DNA of 64,000 bases from Halobacillus halophilus (lineage in GTDB: Bacteria > Bacillota > Bacilli > Bacillales > Halobacillaceae). The notes under the pieces were generated by a model, which saw nothing but the letters and a program-made list of their open reading frames with translations, did not search any database and was not told the origin of the DNA. Made by a program: the position numbers and the translations under genes. Where the stretch lies: positions 42,890-106,889 of the forward strand of contig NZ_JAIVAL010000010.1 in the NCBI RefSeq assembly GCF_020171985.1, read 5' to 3'. Below are positions 1 to 9,748 of this stretch, piece by piece (the stretch's first letter is position 1; each line of letters starts with the position of its first letter).

Positions 1-422
1 GCTCATTTGCCGAACTTGCCAAAGAATATTCGTCTGACGGATCTGCTCAGCAAGGCGGCGAACTAGGATGGTTTGGCCCAGGCAAAATGGCTCCGGAATT
101 TGAAGAAGCAGCTTACGGTCTTGAAAAAGGTGAAGTCAGCGATCCAGTTAAAACTCAGTTCGGCTTCCATATTATTAAAGTGACTGACAAGCGTGACGCT
201 GAAGATGTTAAGCCATACGAGGAAGCGAAAGAGGAAATTAAACGTACCCTTGTCAGCCAAAAGGTAGATCAGGCCAAACTTCAGGAAAAAATGAATAAAA
301 TGATGCAAGAAGCTGAAATTGATGTCAAGCTTGACGAATACAAAGATCTATTTAAACAGCAGGCAGAACCTGCACAAGCTGAAAATGGCTCTTCAGAGGA
401 GAACAGCTCTACTGAAGAATAA
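1..422 (+). CDS. prsA: Foldase PrsA, C-terminal part (gene starts before the window)
   Basis: This is the last 139 codons of PrsA, the lipid-anchored peptidyl-prolyl isomerase that folds secreted proteins on the outer face of the membrane. The visible part holds the end of the parvulin domain, with the [12 protein letters not shown] motif followed by the GFHIIKVTD strand. A Glu/Lys-rich helical tail and an acidic low-complexity C-terminus follow. The reading frame is open from base 3, so the signal peptide and lipobox lie upstream of the window. The gene is followed by a strong terminator and then by yhaL on the opposite strand, as in Bacillus subtilis. Identification is firm; only the missing N-terminus limits it. 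Confidence 0.93.
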   Translation, partial: SFAELAKEYSSDGSAQQGGELGWFGPGKMAPEFEEAAYGLEKGEVSDPVKTQFGFHIIKVTDKRDAEDVKPYEEAKEEIKRTLVSQKVDQAKLQEKMNKMMQEAEIDVKLDEYKDLFKQQAEPAQAENGSSEENSSTEE

Positions 423-438
423 CATTCATTCTACAGCG

Positions 439-476
439 AAAAAGTCCCTGATGTGTATAAACACCAGGGACTTTTT
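439..476 (+). terminator. Intrinsic terminator of prsA
   Basis: An 11-bp stem (arms AAAAGTCCCTG and CAGGGACTTTT) with a loop of about 12 nt is followed by a short T run. It lies just after the prsA stop and can also serve the converging yhaL. Confidence 0.85.
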
Positions 477-488
477 CATATTATTAAC

Positions 489-683
489 TTACATCATCAC
501 TTTTCTGTGTTGATTGCGTCTCTCTTTTTCTTCTTCCATACGAGTTAAATAAACTTGTCCTTCCTGCTCAATATGCTGCTGTTCCAGATGATATTCCGCT
601 CGCATTGCTCGCAGAGCCATATAACCGCTAACAAATATAAACACAATACAAAAGAAGACCCAAATTGGAATTCCGAACAACAT
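489..683 (-). CDS. yhaL: Sporulation protein YhaL
   Basis: A 64-residue protein with one N-terminal transmembrane helix (about residues 3-22, rich in Ile, Val and Phe) and a charged cytosolic tail of Glu, Arg and Gln (MEEEKERRNQ). This matches the YhaL family, a small membrane protein linked to sporulation whose molecular role is not established. The start has a good ribosome-binding site (GGGAGG). Its position, convergent with prsA and upstream of yhaM, is the same as in Bacillus subtilis and supports the assignment. Confidence 0.85.
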   Translation of the reverse strand: MLFGIPIWVFFCIVFIFVSGYMALRAMRAEYHLEQQHIEQEGQVYLTRMEEEKERRNQHRKVMM

Positions 684-803
684 GGTTGTTTCCTCCCTAT
701 TCCATTTGTATCTATTCTATGAGCAGCATTTAATAAATATGAACAAGCTTAGAGATCCGCTTCTATTTAGTCTATTAAACTTACAGGACAAGCCTTGCCC
801 ATT

Positions 804-1760
804 CTACTTATCTTCAAACGAAGGTTTATAAAAAGCTCGCTGTTCCATTGGGTAAATCTTCTCCGTAAACTCGCCTGGAGCTGTTTTCTTCAAAGCTCTG
901 TCCAGCATATTCATTCGTGCATCCAGCATATCGATGTGGTGTAAAAGCTCGGCTTCTCTAATTAAAGGCGGCCTTGGACTACCCCACTCGCTTTTTCCGT
1001 GATGGGAGAGAATCATATGCTGCAGAACCGTGACTTCTTCGCCTTCAATCTGAAGGTCATTAGCGACGATACGAACCTCTTCTGCCATGAGCGAGATATG
1101 GCCAATTAACTTTCCTTCCGTGGTATAAGACGGAGCCGTGGCATTGGAGAATTCTTTTATTTTGCCGAGATCATGCAGGATAATTCCAGCGTAAAGCAAA
1201 TCTTTATCAATATCTGGATAGAGCTTACTCATCTCCTTCGCTATGTTCAGCATACTGACTATATGATGGGCGAGTCCCGATACATATTCATGATGATTTC
1301 TCACAGCTGCCGGATAACTGAGCAAATCTTCCTGATACTGTTTTACAAACTGGCGTGTGATGCGTTGAAAATTAGCATTTTGCATTTCAAAGATGGCCTC
1401 TGTAATCCTCTCCATCAACACTTCCTTATCCACCGGAGCTTTTTCAATAAAATCGTTATGAAAGACACCATCTGTGGGCTGGGAAGGCCGAATACTGTGG
1501 ATTTTCAGTTGAGGCTTATTGCGAAACTGGCCTACTTCCCCAGTCACCTTCACTAGTTCTCCCTGTTGGAATACCCTCTCATCTTCCGAGCTTGCTTCCC
1601 AGAGTTTAGCATCAATTTCGCCGGTCTGATCTTTAAGCAGGAGGGTTAAGAATGGCTTGCCATTGCTTGCTACTCCTTTTACTGCCGTTTTTATTAATAG
1701 AAAGTAGTCAAATGAATCTCCGATTTGGTAGTGTGCTATTCCCTTTTTCAATCCTCCCAC
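804..1760 (-). CDS. yhaM: 3'-5' exoribonuclease YhaM
   Basis: YhaM degrades single-stranded RNA from the 3' end and takes part in RNA turnover in the cytosol. The 318-residue protein has an OB-fold nucleic-acid-binding domain (about residues 12-100) followed by an HD hydrolase domain. Metal-binding residues are visible as HH at 165-166, the HD pair at 196-197 in GIILHDLGK, and a later HMILSHHG segment. Length agrees with the family (about 314). The longest frame begins with GTG; a TTG three codons further in (1751) is also possible because the GGAAG site suits it better. In B. subtilis yhaN lies next upstream; here a repeat element and a GbsR-type gene are interposed. Confidence 0.93.
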   Translation of the reverse strand: MGGLKKGIAHYQIGDSFDYFLLIKTAVKGVASNGKPFLTLLLKDQTGEIDAKLWEASSEDERVFQQGELVKVTGEVGQFRNKPQLKIHSIRPSQPTDGVFHNDFIEKAPVDKEVLMERITEAIFEMQNANFQRITRQFVKQYQEDLLSYPAAVRNHHEYVSGLAHHIVSMLNIAKEMSKLYPDIDKDLLYAGIILHDLGKIKEFSNATAPSYTTEGKLIGHISLMAEEVRIVANDLQIEGEEVTVLQHMILSHHGKSEWGSPRPPLIREAELLHHIDMLDARMNMLDRALKKTAPGEFTEKIYPMEQRAFYKPSFEDK

Positions 1761-1823
1761 TTCCTTTCTTTGTTATTTTACAAGTTATTATCATCGATAT
1801 TTCTTCAATAGATTGTTTCACTA

Positions 1824-2417
1824 AAGGGTCGGTTAGTTGAAGACTCGAGTTCGAGATAAATGGGGGCCGTTGCTATGAAAGAGAGATGGATGGCTACGGA
1901 AACAACTCGCTTTCCTGCGGGGGAACTGGCAAGCCTCCTCGTTCGTTTCACTCTCTGTGGGGTCTCGCCTAGCTCCTTCTCCCGCGGGAGTCTCCTTGTT
2001 TCCTTCGCCATCCTATGCTTGAAAAGCGAACGGCCCTTCTATAGGCGATAGAAAGGTGTTTGACCCGCCTCAAATGCTTCTATAGCAGGAGTTCCACAGA
2101 CGTATACGCTTATTTAAAGTTGATCTCCATCATAAACCGGCGCGTTTCGAACAAGATTTCGAGCTCCATATATCGCAAGGTCCGGAGGGGGACGGTGAAG
2201 ACTCCTGTGGGATGAACATGATCGGTAAGATCCCGGAAGGCGAAGCCTGAGGAAGCTTACCACAAATAGGAAGTTCGACTAAGACCGCCACATCCTGTGG
2301 CAACGTCGAACGACCCTGCGTCGTGCAGGGCCGGAAAGCGGAATCGTCCCCCGAAGGACTGTCCTCTCAACCTAAATATCTCGAAACTGAGTCTTCAAGT
2401 AATGGGAGCTTTTCTTT
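1824..2417. repeat. Composite intergenic element 1 (modules A then B)
   Basis: This fills the 760-bp gap between yhaM and the GbsR-type gene. The left end AGACTCGAGTTCGAGATA (1841-1858) is a near inverted copy of the right end TATCTCGAAACTGAGTCT (2377-2394), and the right end continues into CTTCAAGTAATGGGAGCTTTT. Module A covers about 1860-2010, with paired arms CCTGCGGG (1914-1921) and CCCGCGGG (1981-1988). Module B covers about 2175-2370, with a GGTAAG/CTTACC hairpin, a GTTCGAC/GTCGAAC hairpin and a CCCTGC/GCAGGG hairpin. Open frames inside are by-products of the GC-rich sequence; no protein gene is supported. Confidence 0.85.
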
Positions 2418-2523
2418 AATAGTCAAGGCGAAGGTATAATAGAGCCTATAACAAAGAAGCTGGACCCTTCCCTCAGCATGTGATTTTAGCTAATGGAATA
2501 ATAAGCCAGCTTCTGTCTGTTCT

Positions 2524-3087
2524 TTATTTCTTTTTTTCCCGCTGATCAATCTTTGGAACATATTTAAAAATCTCACCGGATTCCACCACATGAATAAATT
2601 TAATTAACCATCGGTAATAATCCTGGGCATACTCCAGTCTGTATATGTCCTGATCAATTTTCTCCTGAAGTTCCTGATCAGCTGTGTTCTCTTTCAATTC
2701 TCTCAATTCTTCAAGAGCTTCATCAGCTTCTTCAATATTGGTTTCAGTATGGTGTTTCCAACGGCTGCTGAATAAAGAAGTAAAGGACTTGTACCAATCT
2801 TCTTCTGATTTATACAAGTCTTTACGTACCCCTTTTTTAAAAGACGGCTCCACCATCTTCATATCCGAAAGGGCCCGTACACCAGTGGACATACTGGTCT
2901 TGCTCATCGCCAGAGCTTCTCTCATATCATCAAGAGTCATTGGCTCCTCCGCAAAATATAAAACCCCGTATAAACGGCCGATTGAAGGAGTGATTCCGTA
3001 CAAACTCATGTTTTTAGCAATCACTTGTATGAATTGTTCGATTGTCTCTTCATATTTATTCCATTCTTCGTTGTGTGTGTTTGGCAA
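2524..3087 (-). CDS. GbsR-family transcriptional regulator (MarR-like)
   Basis: A 187-residue protein of the GbsR/OpcR family, MarR-like repressors that control uptake of choline and glycine betaine and its conversion in osmoprotection. The winged-helix part is at about residues 35-100 (PSIGRLYGVLYF, then MSKTSMSTGVRALSDMKMV, the probable recognition helix), followed by a long charged dimerisation helix. TTG is the likely start, behind GGAGGG. No betaine or choline gene lies nearby, so its target is elsewhere in the genome. It separates yhaM from yhaN, which are adjacent in B. subtilis. The family call is good; the ligand and target are inference. Confidence 0.8.
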   Translation of the reverse strand: MPNTHNEEWNKYEETIEQFIQVIAKNMSLYGITPSIGRLYGVLYFAEEPMTLDDMREALAMSKTSMSTGVRALSDMKMVEPSFKKGVRKDLYKSEEDWYKSFTSLFSSRWKHHTETNIEEADEALEELRELKENTADQELQEKIDQDIYRLEYAQDYYRWLIKFIHVVESGEIFKYVPKIDQREKKK

Positions 3088-3176
3088 TGGAAACCCTCCA
3101 TTTGCTATTTCCTCTTTATAATCTTAAAACATTTTATCACTAATGACAGTACTTTGCGACCTTATTCCCTATTTTA

Positions 3177-6077
3177 CTAAAGTTTATGCTCCTCAGCACT
3201 TTGGAAACTACTGGAGAGATCGCTTCTCCATGTAAAAAGAATAGTCTGATGGTCGTTAGACATCTCTTCTATGATCTCCAGCATGACTGGGAGACGCTGC
3301 TCGTCAAAATGTACGAATGCATCATCTAAAAGAAAGGGAAGCCGGACAGTTTTGGCCATTACTTTTCCTAAGCTTAAGCGTAAGGACACATATAGCTGGT
3401 CCCTTGTTCCCCGGGAAAGCTCAAACACCTCATAAACCTTACCGTCATAGTCTTCTATCCTTAAAGCTTCACGCTCCTCAAGCAAGTGCACAGCCACATA
3501 TTTACCGCTCGTTAAACGGGAAAAATACTTTCCTGCCTGTTCTAGAACTTGGGGTAAGTAAGTTTGTTTATACTTCTCTTTTGTTTTGTGAACCACATGT
3601 CCCGCCAACTGGTATTTAGCCCATTCAATGGCGAGGTCTTTAAGCTTCGATCGTTCCGCTTCGTAATGGTGAACCAGTTCAGAATATTGCCCGGAACTTT
3701 CTAAAGTCTTCAATTTACTTTTCGTATCAGCCACCTGCTGCTGCAGTTCCCGCTGCTCCTTCTCTTTATCCTGCCGTTTTTCTTTGATGGCATTCCATTG
3801 CACCTGCAACTCGGATTCATCAGGGGGATGCTGCCAGACAGCAAATTGCTTCTGCTCTTTTTCAGACAAAAGCCGGTGGATCTGCTGAATAAGTGAATGA
3901 TGTCGAGCATTTTGCTCTCTTAAGGTTTCGGTCTGCTTTAGTCGAAGGTAAAATGCTTCTTCTGAGGGAACCCCAGCTTGATTGAATAAATCCTGACGCT
4001 TTTCATAGTAGACATGAAGTCTAGCGTTGATTTCTTTCAGCTGTTGTTCTGTCTGGGAGATTTGTTTGTTCACGGATGACAATTCGCTTTGAAGCTGCTG
4101 TTGCTGGTTTGCCCAGCTTCTCAGATCGCTCCATATATCAAGTGCCTCTTTGGAATCCGATTCCCAATTCAGACGCTCATAAAACCTTTTCAAGTCATGA
4201 AGAACACGTTGTATCCATTCCTCATGTTCTGTAATGGAGCGTTCCAGCTTTTCAATTTCCGACCACTTCTGCTTAGCCTGGGTTAGCCAGTGATATAATT
4301 TGTCCCAATGATCAATAGACAAAGATGCTAAAAATGGATAGAGGGTTTCCTGCTCCTGTATTCCAGCTTCAAGCCTTTTTTTCCGCTGATTCAGGTGTCT
4401 CCTTCTTTCTTCCAGGCGTATTTCTTCCTGGCTGACGTTTCGCTCCTGATCTTCCAGATGAGCACGTTCAGCTTTATCCTTTTCATGCTCAGAAAGCTTT
4501 TGCTGAATTTCCGATACGGAATGGACAGGTGCGGAAGGATTCTCTTTTACTGGTACCACCTTCTGCAAAGAGCGATGGCTCCGAAAAGCGCAATAAACAG
4601 TTATTCCACTCGCGAGCGTTGCTAAGAGACCTATTACCATAAGGGATGAAAGCAAAGCGATCGTCCATCCGGCTGTAAACAAGATCATGGTAACGACAAT
4701 CCACATCAAGCGATAAACTTTCAATAACTGAGCCGGTGTATGTTCAGGAGAAGAAGCTCCAGTCTGACCGTGCATAGTTAACTGTTCTGAATAGCTTCTC
4801 ACTTCGCTTTCATCCATCATCTTTTGTGCCAGGGATTCCTGACGCTTGTGAATGGAATGCTTTTCCACTTTCAGCTCAGAGTCCCATTCATCTAAACGAG
4901 CCTCTTCTTGATCAATCGATTTCGCTTCCTGTTTTAAACTGCTCCAAGTTTCTTCTATATAAAAAGGAAAAGAATAATCGTTCCACTCGTCGTCCTGAAT
5001 AGGAACATGCATCTGCTGACGATCATACTCTAATTTCTCCTGAAGCTCAGCTTTTCTCTTCTTCCACTGCTCTATATCATAAGAGGCACGTTCAAAGCCA
5101 GCCTGTTTTTCAAGAAGAGATTCCGCTTCCTTCCAATCCTCTTCTGAGACGAGCTGCTGCTTAATAGCTTGCTGTCTCGATAACCATTCCTCCTGCTTTG
5201 TCTTTGTTACATGTTTTTCACTTTCCAATGGAAGAATAGCTTCTTTAATTTGCTGATAGCGCTCACGGCCTTCTTCCGGAAATGAACGATCCACATCAGC
5301 TTCATGCATTTCAGATTTTAGTTGATGGAATTCAAGGACGAGCGGTAGAGCTTTAGTCATTTGCTCTAAACTATACTGCTCGTTTCTTTTATCAGCAATC
5401 TCTTCGTTCGTTTCCTTCACCTGTTCGATCCATTTTATCAAGTCTGATTTTAATTTCTGGTAGGAGCCTTCTTCTTTTTCTGCCATGGCTTGTTTTCGAT
5501 ATAAATCCTCCACAACTTGAAGCTGCTGATTAAATTCCGGTTTTCTGCCCTTAGGTTTAAAAAGTTCCTGGCTCATTTTGTCCAGCCATTTTTCAGTCTG
5601 GTAAATTTGTTCCGAGCCAGTTAGTCCTATGTTTAATAGTACTTCTCCAATCTCACTCCCTTTTAATTGGTTCAGGTTTGTTAAGTCTTCGGCATTAAAA
5701 CTATAAATGGAATCGTACACATTCCGGTTCATTCTGCCAAGCTGGTACTTAAGCCACTCTTCTCCTTCTTCCCTGCCGTCCTTCATGCGGCAGACGACTT
5801 TACCGTTATCTTTTTCATGCAGCCTTTCAATCCCTACCTCTCCGAACTCGCTAGTGGACACGATCAGCTTTCCACCTACCGATCCCCCGCTTTTAGGACG
5901 ATAAGATTCGCGTTCCTTTGGAGGGAGTCCAAAGAGGATAAAGAGAATAAACTGATACAGTGTAGATTTGCCAGCTTCATTCTGGCCGGTTATGAGCGTA
6001 ACCTGCTCGTTCTCAAGCTTTATAGAATGGTCCTTCCATCTTCCAAATCCATAAATATGGATTTCTTTAATCTTCAT
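3177..6077 (-). CDS. yhaN: SbcC/RecN-like ATPase YhaN
   Basis: A 966-residue SMC-like ATPase, partner of the YhaO nuclease and analogous to SbcC of SbcCD. The Walker A motif GQNEAGKST is at residues 31-39. Two long coiled-coil arms flank two predicted membrane-spanning stretches in the middle (about residues 450-500), a feature of YhaN not shared with SbcC. The ABC signature (ELSRGTRDQLYVSL) and Walker B (LPFLLDDAFVHFD) come at the C-terminus. The start overlaps the yhaO stop by 4 nt (ATGA), so the two are translationally coupled. The probable role is processing of DNA ends or structures during repair; the exact substrate is not known to me. Confidence 0.9.
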   Translation of the reverse strand: MKIKEIHIYGFGRWKDHSIKLENEQVTLITGQNEAGKSTLYQFILFILFGLPPKERESYRPKSGGSVGGKLIVSTSEFGEVGIERLHEKDNGKVVCRMKDGREEGEEWLKYQLGRMNRNVYDSIYSFNAEDLTNLNQLKGSEIGEVLLNIGLTGSEQIYQTEKWLDKMSQELFKPKGRKPEFNQQLQVVEDLYRKQAMAEKEEGSYQKLKSDLIKWIEQVKETNEEIADKRNEQYSLEQMTKALPLVLEFHQLKSEMHEADVDRSFPEEGRERYQQIKEAILPLESEKHVTKTKQEEWLSRQQAIKQQLVSEEDWKEAESLLEKQAGFERASYDIEQWKKRKAELQEKLEYDRQQMHVPIQDDEWNDYSFPFYIEETWSSLKQEAKSIDQEEARLDEWDSELKVEKHSIHKRQESLAQKMMDESEVRSYSEQLTMHGQTGASSPEHTPAQLLKVYRLMWIVVTMILFTAGWTIALLSSLMVIGLLATLASGITVYCAFRSHRSLQKVVPVKENPSAPVHSVSEIQQKLSEHEKDKAERAHLEDQERNVSQEEIRLEERRRHLNQRKKRLEAGIQEQETLYPFLASLSIDHWDKLYHWLTQAKQKWSEIEKLERSITEHEEWIQRVLHDLKRFYERLNWESDSKEALDIWSDLRSWANQQQQLQSELSSVNKQISQTEQQLKEINARLHVYYEKRQDLFNQAGVPSEEAFYLRLKQTETLREQNARHHSLIQQIHRLLSEKEQKQFAVWQHPPDESELQVQWNAIKEKRQDKEKEQRELQQQVADTKSKLKTLESSGQYSELVHHYEAERSKLKDLAIEWAKYQLAGHVVHKTKEKYKQTYLPQVLEQAGKYFSRLTSGKYVAVHLLEEREALRIEDYDGKVYEVFELSRGTRDQLYVSLRLSLGKVMAKTVRLPFLLDDAFVHFDEQRLPVMLEIIEEMSNDHQTILFTWRSDLSSSFQSAEEHKL

Positions 6078-7324
6078 GAGTGCTCACCCTCTTTTGTTAA
6101 CAGCCGGTTCAATGTGAGTGTTTTTGCTGCCCCAATGATTTCCTGTTTTTCTTCGTGGGAAAGCGCATCTAAGAACCTGGAAGCCTTCCGGTGTCGAAAT
6201 AAAGCGGACAGGCAATCCTCTAATTCTTCTTCTCCCAGTCCATCCATTTCTCTAAGCAGTTCACCGGTAAAATGCTCACCTTTTCTTAGATCTTCTTCAT
6301 CCTGTAACGGCTTATCTTCAATACGGACGCGATCGATCCACACCCATTGATCTTCTTCCCCTTCATCTTCATTCATAAGCTCTATCCAATCTAAAAGCAC
6401 TCCCTCAGACTGCCATTTCTTAAGACGCCCATGAGTAGAAGTAAGAATAACTTCCAGCATGACGCCCCCCTCATTTCGTTGTACCAATGATTTAGCTTCA
6501 TCCAGGACTTTTTCAAGGTCTTGAGGAGTACCCATGCTTTCCCCTGAAAGAGATATGGTGTCATACACGAAACTCTGCAGAGGCAGGAATGTTTTTTTCC
6601 ACTCCCCTTTATCATAATCAATCAAGTAACAGCCTTTTTCACCCGATTCCTTCCTTGAACGTCCCTGAATATTCCCAGGATAGACAATCGGTGGATCTTC
6701 CGATAAGAACTGACGTTTATGGATATGACCAAGCGCCCAATAATCCATTTGCTTCTCATACAGTTCTTCCAGACGGAACGGGGCATACACATCGTGTTCG
6801 GTATTTGTATCGAGACTTCCATGAAGCATAGCGATATGCAGAGGAGCTCCACCTTCGCGGATATACTCATTCACCTTACGATCTGTGACCTTCTTCTCCA
6901 CGTAGCTGAAACCATATAGATTAGCCAGCGCCTCTCCCTTTTTCTTATATGTAAAAGCTGCTACATCCTGAGAAGAAAATATATGTACATTTTCGGGAAA
7001 ATCAATGGGGTAATGAGCCCCTTGTAAAAAATCATGATTTCCATAACTGACATACACCTGTACAGCATGATCGCGCAGCCTTTCAAAGCCTTTTCTCAAG
7101 TGTATTTGAGCTTTCAGACTTCTCATTTCCTCATTGAATAAATCACCAACAATTAAAACGAAATCTACCTGAGACCGGATAGCGGCATCGATAAGCCGGT
7201 CAAAAGCTTCGAAGGTACTCATTCTTAAACGTTCTAACAGCGCTTTAGATACATGACTTTTACTTTTAAACAAACTGTCCAGATGTAAATCTGCCGCATG
7301 AATAAATCGAAGCTTTTCTAGCAT
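6074..7324 (-). CDS. yhaO: Metallophosphoesterase YhaO (SbcD/Mre11-like nuclease)
   Basis: A 416-residue calcineurin-like phosphoesterase of the SbcD/Mre11 group. The five metal-binding motifs are visible in order: HAADLHLDS (residues 9-17), GDLFNE, YGNHDFLQG, MLHGSLD and LGHIHKRQ. The C-terminal half is the capping and ATPase-contact region. It is translated together with yhaN through an ATGA overlap and is expected to form a YhaO-YhaN nuclease-ATPase complex acting on DNA. GAGGTGAGG precedes the ATG. Family membership is certain; the biological substrate is inferred from SbcCD. Confidence 0.92.
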   Translation of the reverse strand: MLEKLRFIHAADLHLDSLFKSKSHVSKALLERLRMSTFEAFDRLIDAAIRSQVDFVLIVGDLFNEEMRSLKAQIHLRKGFERLRDHAVQVYVSYGNHDFLQGAHYPIDFPENVHIFSSQDVAAFTYKKKGEALANLYGFSYVEKKVTDRKVNEYIREGGAPLHIAMLHGSLDTNTEHDVYAPFRLEELYEKQMDYWALGHIHKRQFLSEDPPIVYPGNIQGRSRKESGEKGCYLIDYDKGEWKKTFLPLQSFVYDTISLSGESMGTPQDLEKVLDEAKSLVQRNEGGVMLEVILTSTHGRLKKWQSEGVLLDWIELMNEDEGEEDQWVWIDRVRIEDKPLQDEEDLRKGEHFTGELLREMDGLGEEELEDCLSALFRHRKASRFLDALSHEEKQEIIGAAKTLTLNRLLTKEGEHS

Positions 7325-7567
7325 ATCCTCACCTCTCTTTATCTATTTTCCTTTATTTTAACAAAGGTATATTTCGAATGCACGTTCGCCTTTTTAATTT
7401 CTATTTTTATCTAGGCACTGCTTTTACAGGGAACCTGACTATTTCGTTGCGAAAAGTTGATATTTGCGAGGTGAATCTTCTTTTTAAGTGATCAACCCGC
7501 CCTGTATCATGCTAGTAGTGATCCTCTTCCTCCTGTCCATAAGTGTATAGTTAACGAAGGAAATAGA

Positions 7568-7600
7568 AAACCGCGCTCCCATTTCGGAAACGCGGATTGG
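7568..7600 (-). terminator. Intrinsic terminator after yhaP
   Basis: On the minus strand, arms CCGCGTTTCC and GGGAGCGCGG form a 10-bp stem (two wobble pairs) followed by TTTTCTATTT. It closes the yhaQ-yhaP unit. The rest of the 278-bp gap before yhaO holds nothing I can assign. Confidence 0.75.
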
Positions 7601-7602
7601 TT

Positions 7603-8856
7603 CTATTTTTCCTTTTTAGAAAGCTGCAAAGCTGTTTTCAAATCCTTCAAGGATGAAGACTTTCCATACATGAGGACTCCACCCCGATAAATGCGTGCTC
7701 CCAGGAAGGCAAGCAAGGCAATGGAACCAATTAGTATTCCGATGGAAAGCAGCACTTCCCAAATCGGTATATCGAGCATCCCCACCCGCAGAAACATGGT
7801 CAGGGGAGCGAAAAATGGAAAGTAGGAACTGATGGTGATAAAAGCAGCATCCGGCTGCGCAAGGCCAAACATAGAAATAAGAAATGCAGCAATAACCAGC
7901 ATCATCATAGGGGCTACGATTTGCTGGGCATCTTCAAGCCGACTGACTAGTGAACCCAGCGTGGCGGCGAGTGTAGCGTATAGCAAATAACCAAGCACAA
8001 AGAATACAAGGGCGTATACCACAGTTAAAGGATCTACATTTGTGAGCCCGAATGATTCAAGCAACGAGCCGGTTCCGGAATTTTTGCTTTGTTGAATACC
8101 TAAATAACCTACCAGAATAAAAATCCCGTACTGCGTCAACCCAACCAGAGCAATGCCGATAATCTTGGCAAACATCTGTTTTACAGGAGATACACTTGAA
8201 ATCAGAATTTCCATAACCCGGCTGGATTTTTCAGTGGCTACTTCAGTTGAAATCATATTGCCATACATCATCACAGCAAAATACATGAAAAACAGCATAA
8301 CATAGACGAGACCTCGTGTCTGGTTCAGCTCCTCCGCCGTTTTCGCACTTTCTTCAAGTGCATTTAATTCAAAGGCTACAGGAGCCGAAATCTGTTGAAG
8401 GACTTCATCATTCACGTTCGCTCTTTCGGTAATAATTTGAACTTTAAGCTGCTGGAGAGCCTGCCTGATCGGTTCACTCGTTCCTGTATTTGCAACCTGA
8501 TTGGCATAATAATCAGCTTGAGGCAGGCCATTCTCTGCTTCTTCAAGAACCGTAACGGATTGAAAATCTCCCGCTTCCACCTTCTCTTGTGCCTCTTCCA
8601 GACTTCCACTGTAGGCTTCAACAGCCACTTCCTGATTTGTCCCCAACTGCTGCTTAATGGATTCAATCCAATCTTCGTTCTCAGCAATCATGGCAACCGT
8701 CTTTTCTTCTTCGTCACTACTAAAAGAATTAATAATTTGCTGTAAATTTGTCAGTCCAAAAATAATAAGCACTGTAATGATCGTGGTAATTAGAAACGAT
8801 TTTGATTTTACACGGTTCCGATAGGTGTGCCCCATCATAATGAAGAACTTATTCAT
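7603..8856 (-). CDS. yhaP: ABC transporter permease YhaP (NatB-like)
   Basis: A 417-residue membrane subunit of an ABC exporter of the NatB/ABC-2 type. One transmembrane helix lies near the N-terminus (FLITTIITVLIIFGL), followed by a large extracytoplasmic domain and then five or six helices from about residue 190 on. The family includes the Na+ exporter NatB, but the substrate of YhaPQ is unproven. I chose the ATG at 8856 (MNKFFIMM) because GGTGGGGG lies at the right distance; the frame extends upstream to 8877. The start overlaps the yhaQ stop by 8 nt, so translation is coupled. Confidence 0.88.
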   Translation of the reverse strand: MNKFFIMMGHTYRNRVKSKSFLITTIITVLIIFGLTNLQQIINSFSSDEEEKTVAMIAENEDWIESIKQQLGTNQEVAVEAYSGSLEEAQEKVEAGDFQSVTVLEEAENGLPQADYYANQVANTGTSEPIRQALQQLKVQIITERANVNDEVLQQISAPVAFELNALEESAKTAEELNQTRGLVYVMLFFMYFAVMMYGNMISTEVATEKSSRVMEILISSVSPVKQMFAKIIGIALVGLTQYGIFILVGYLGIQQSKNSGTGSLLESFGLTNVDPLTVVYALVFFVLGYLLYATLAATLGSLVSRLEDAQQIVAPMMMLVIAAFLISMFGLAQPDAAFITISSYFPFFAPLTMFLRVGMLDIPIWEVLLSIGILIGSIALLAFLGARIYRGGVLMYGKSSSLKDLKTALQLSKKEK

Positions 8857-9748
8857 AAGAAGCCCCCACCTTCTCAATAAAGATATCGTTCAAAGTCGGC
8901 TCCTCCAGGTCAAACGTGCGGACAAACCCTTTTCCTTGCAGTTCTCGGAAAACTTCCTGTGAAATGCTTTCGGATTCTACTTCCAGTTCACAACCGTCCT
9001 GCACAGGCTTATATTTGGTTACGCCAGGAATTTGCTCCAGGTAAGTTGTGTCAAAGTCCGCATGCACACGGATGTTCTTTTTGCCAAAGGAACGCTTAAT
9101 ATCTTTCAAACGTCCACGAACCACCGGGGTTCCGTGATGAAGGATACATAGATACTCACAAAGCTCCTCCACATGCTCCATTCGGTGAGAAGAAAAAACA
9201 ATGGACGTTCCCGATTCTTTCAAGTCCACGACCGCTTTCTTCAACATTTCTACATTTACTGGATCAAGGCCTGAAAAAGGCTCATCCAATATGAGCAATT
9301 TAGGTTTATGTAACACAGCTGAGATAAATTGAATCTTTTGCTGGTTTCCCTTGGACAGTTCCTCTACTTTTTTATTTTTATATTCAGGTACTTTGAATCG
9401 CTCCAGCCAATAATCCAGTTCTTTTATCGTCTCAGTTTTGTTCATCCCTCGTAGTTTAGCTAAGTAAATAAGTTGTTCCTGCACTTTTAATTTCGGATAA
9501 AGTCCTCTTTCCTCTGGTAAGTAACCAATCAAATGGCTTTGGTCATATCCGATCGATCCCTCGTTCCAGGAGATGGACCCTTTTGTTTGATCCAGAAGTC
9601 CAAGAATCATACGAAAGGTCGTGGTTTTTCCTGCTCCGTTAGCCCCCAGAAAGCCAAAAATCTGCTTTTCGGGAATCTCCAGCGATAAATCATCGACCGC
9701 TGTAAATGATCCGAATTTCTTAGTTACATTCTCTAGTCGTAAAGTCAT
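8849..9748 (-). CDS. yhaQ: ABC transporter ATP-binding protein YhaQ
   Basis: The 299-residue ATPase subunit paired with YhaP. Walker A is GANGAGKTT (about residue 40), the signature is LSKGNQQKIQF, and Walker B is KLLILDEPFSGLDP, followed by the switch segment SSHRMEHVEE. The C-terminal extension after residue 215 is typical of NatA-like ATPases with a substrate- or dimer-related domain. The ATG at 9748 is preferred over an in-frame GTG at 9757 because GAGGGGT is correctly spaced only from the ATG. It forms the first gene of the yhaQ-yhaP operon. Confidence 0.9.
   Translation of the reverse strand: MTLRLENVTKKFGSFTAVDDLSLEIPEKQIFGFLGANGAGKTTTFRMILGLLDQTKGSISWNEGSIGYDQSHLIGYLPEERGLYPKLKVQEQLIYLAKLRGMNKTETIKELDYWLERFKVPEYKNKKVEELSKGNQQKIQFISAVLHKPKLLILDEPFSGLDPVNVEMLKKAVVDLKESGTSIVFSSHRMEHVEELCEYLCILHHGTPVVRGRLKDIKRSFGKKNIRVHADFDTTYLEQIPGVTKYKPVQDGCELEVESESISQEVFRELQGKGFVRTFDLEEPTLNDIFIEKVGASYE

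Noticed and set aside
1805..2051. Open frames on both strands inside repeat element 1 (68 and 63 codons)
   Set aside because: They lie wholly in the GC-rich hairpin modules, recur with frame breaks in other copies and have no ribosome-binding sites. Short proteins predicted from such elements are artefacts.
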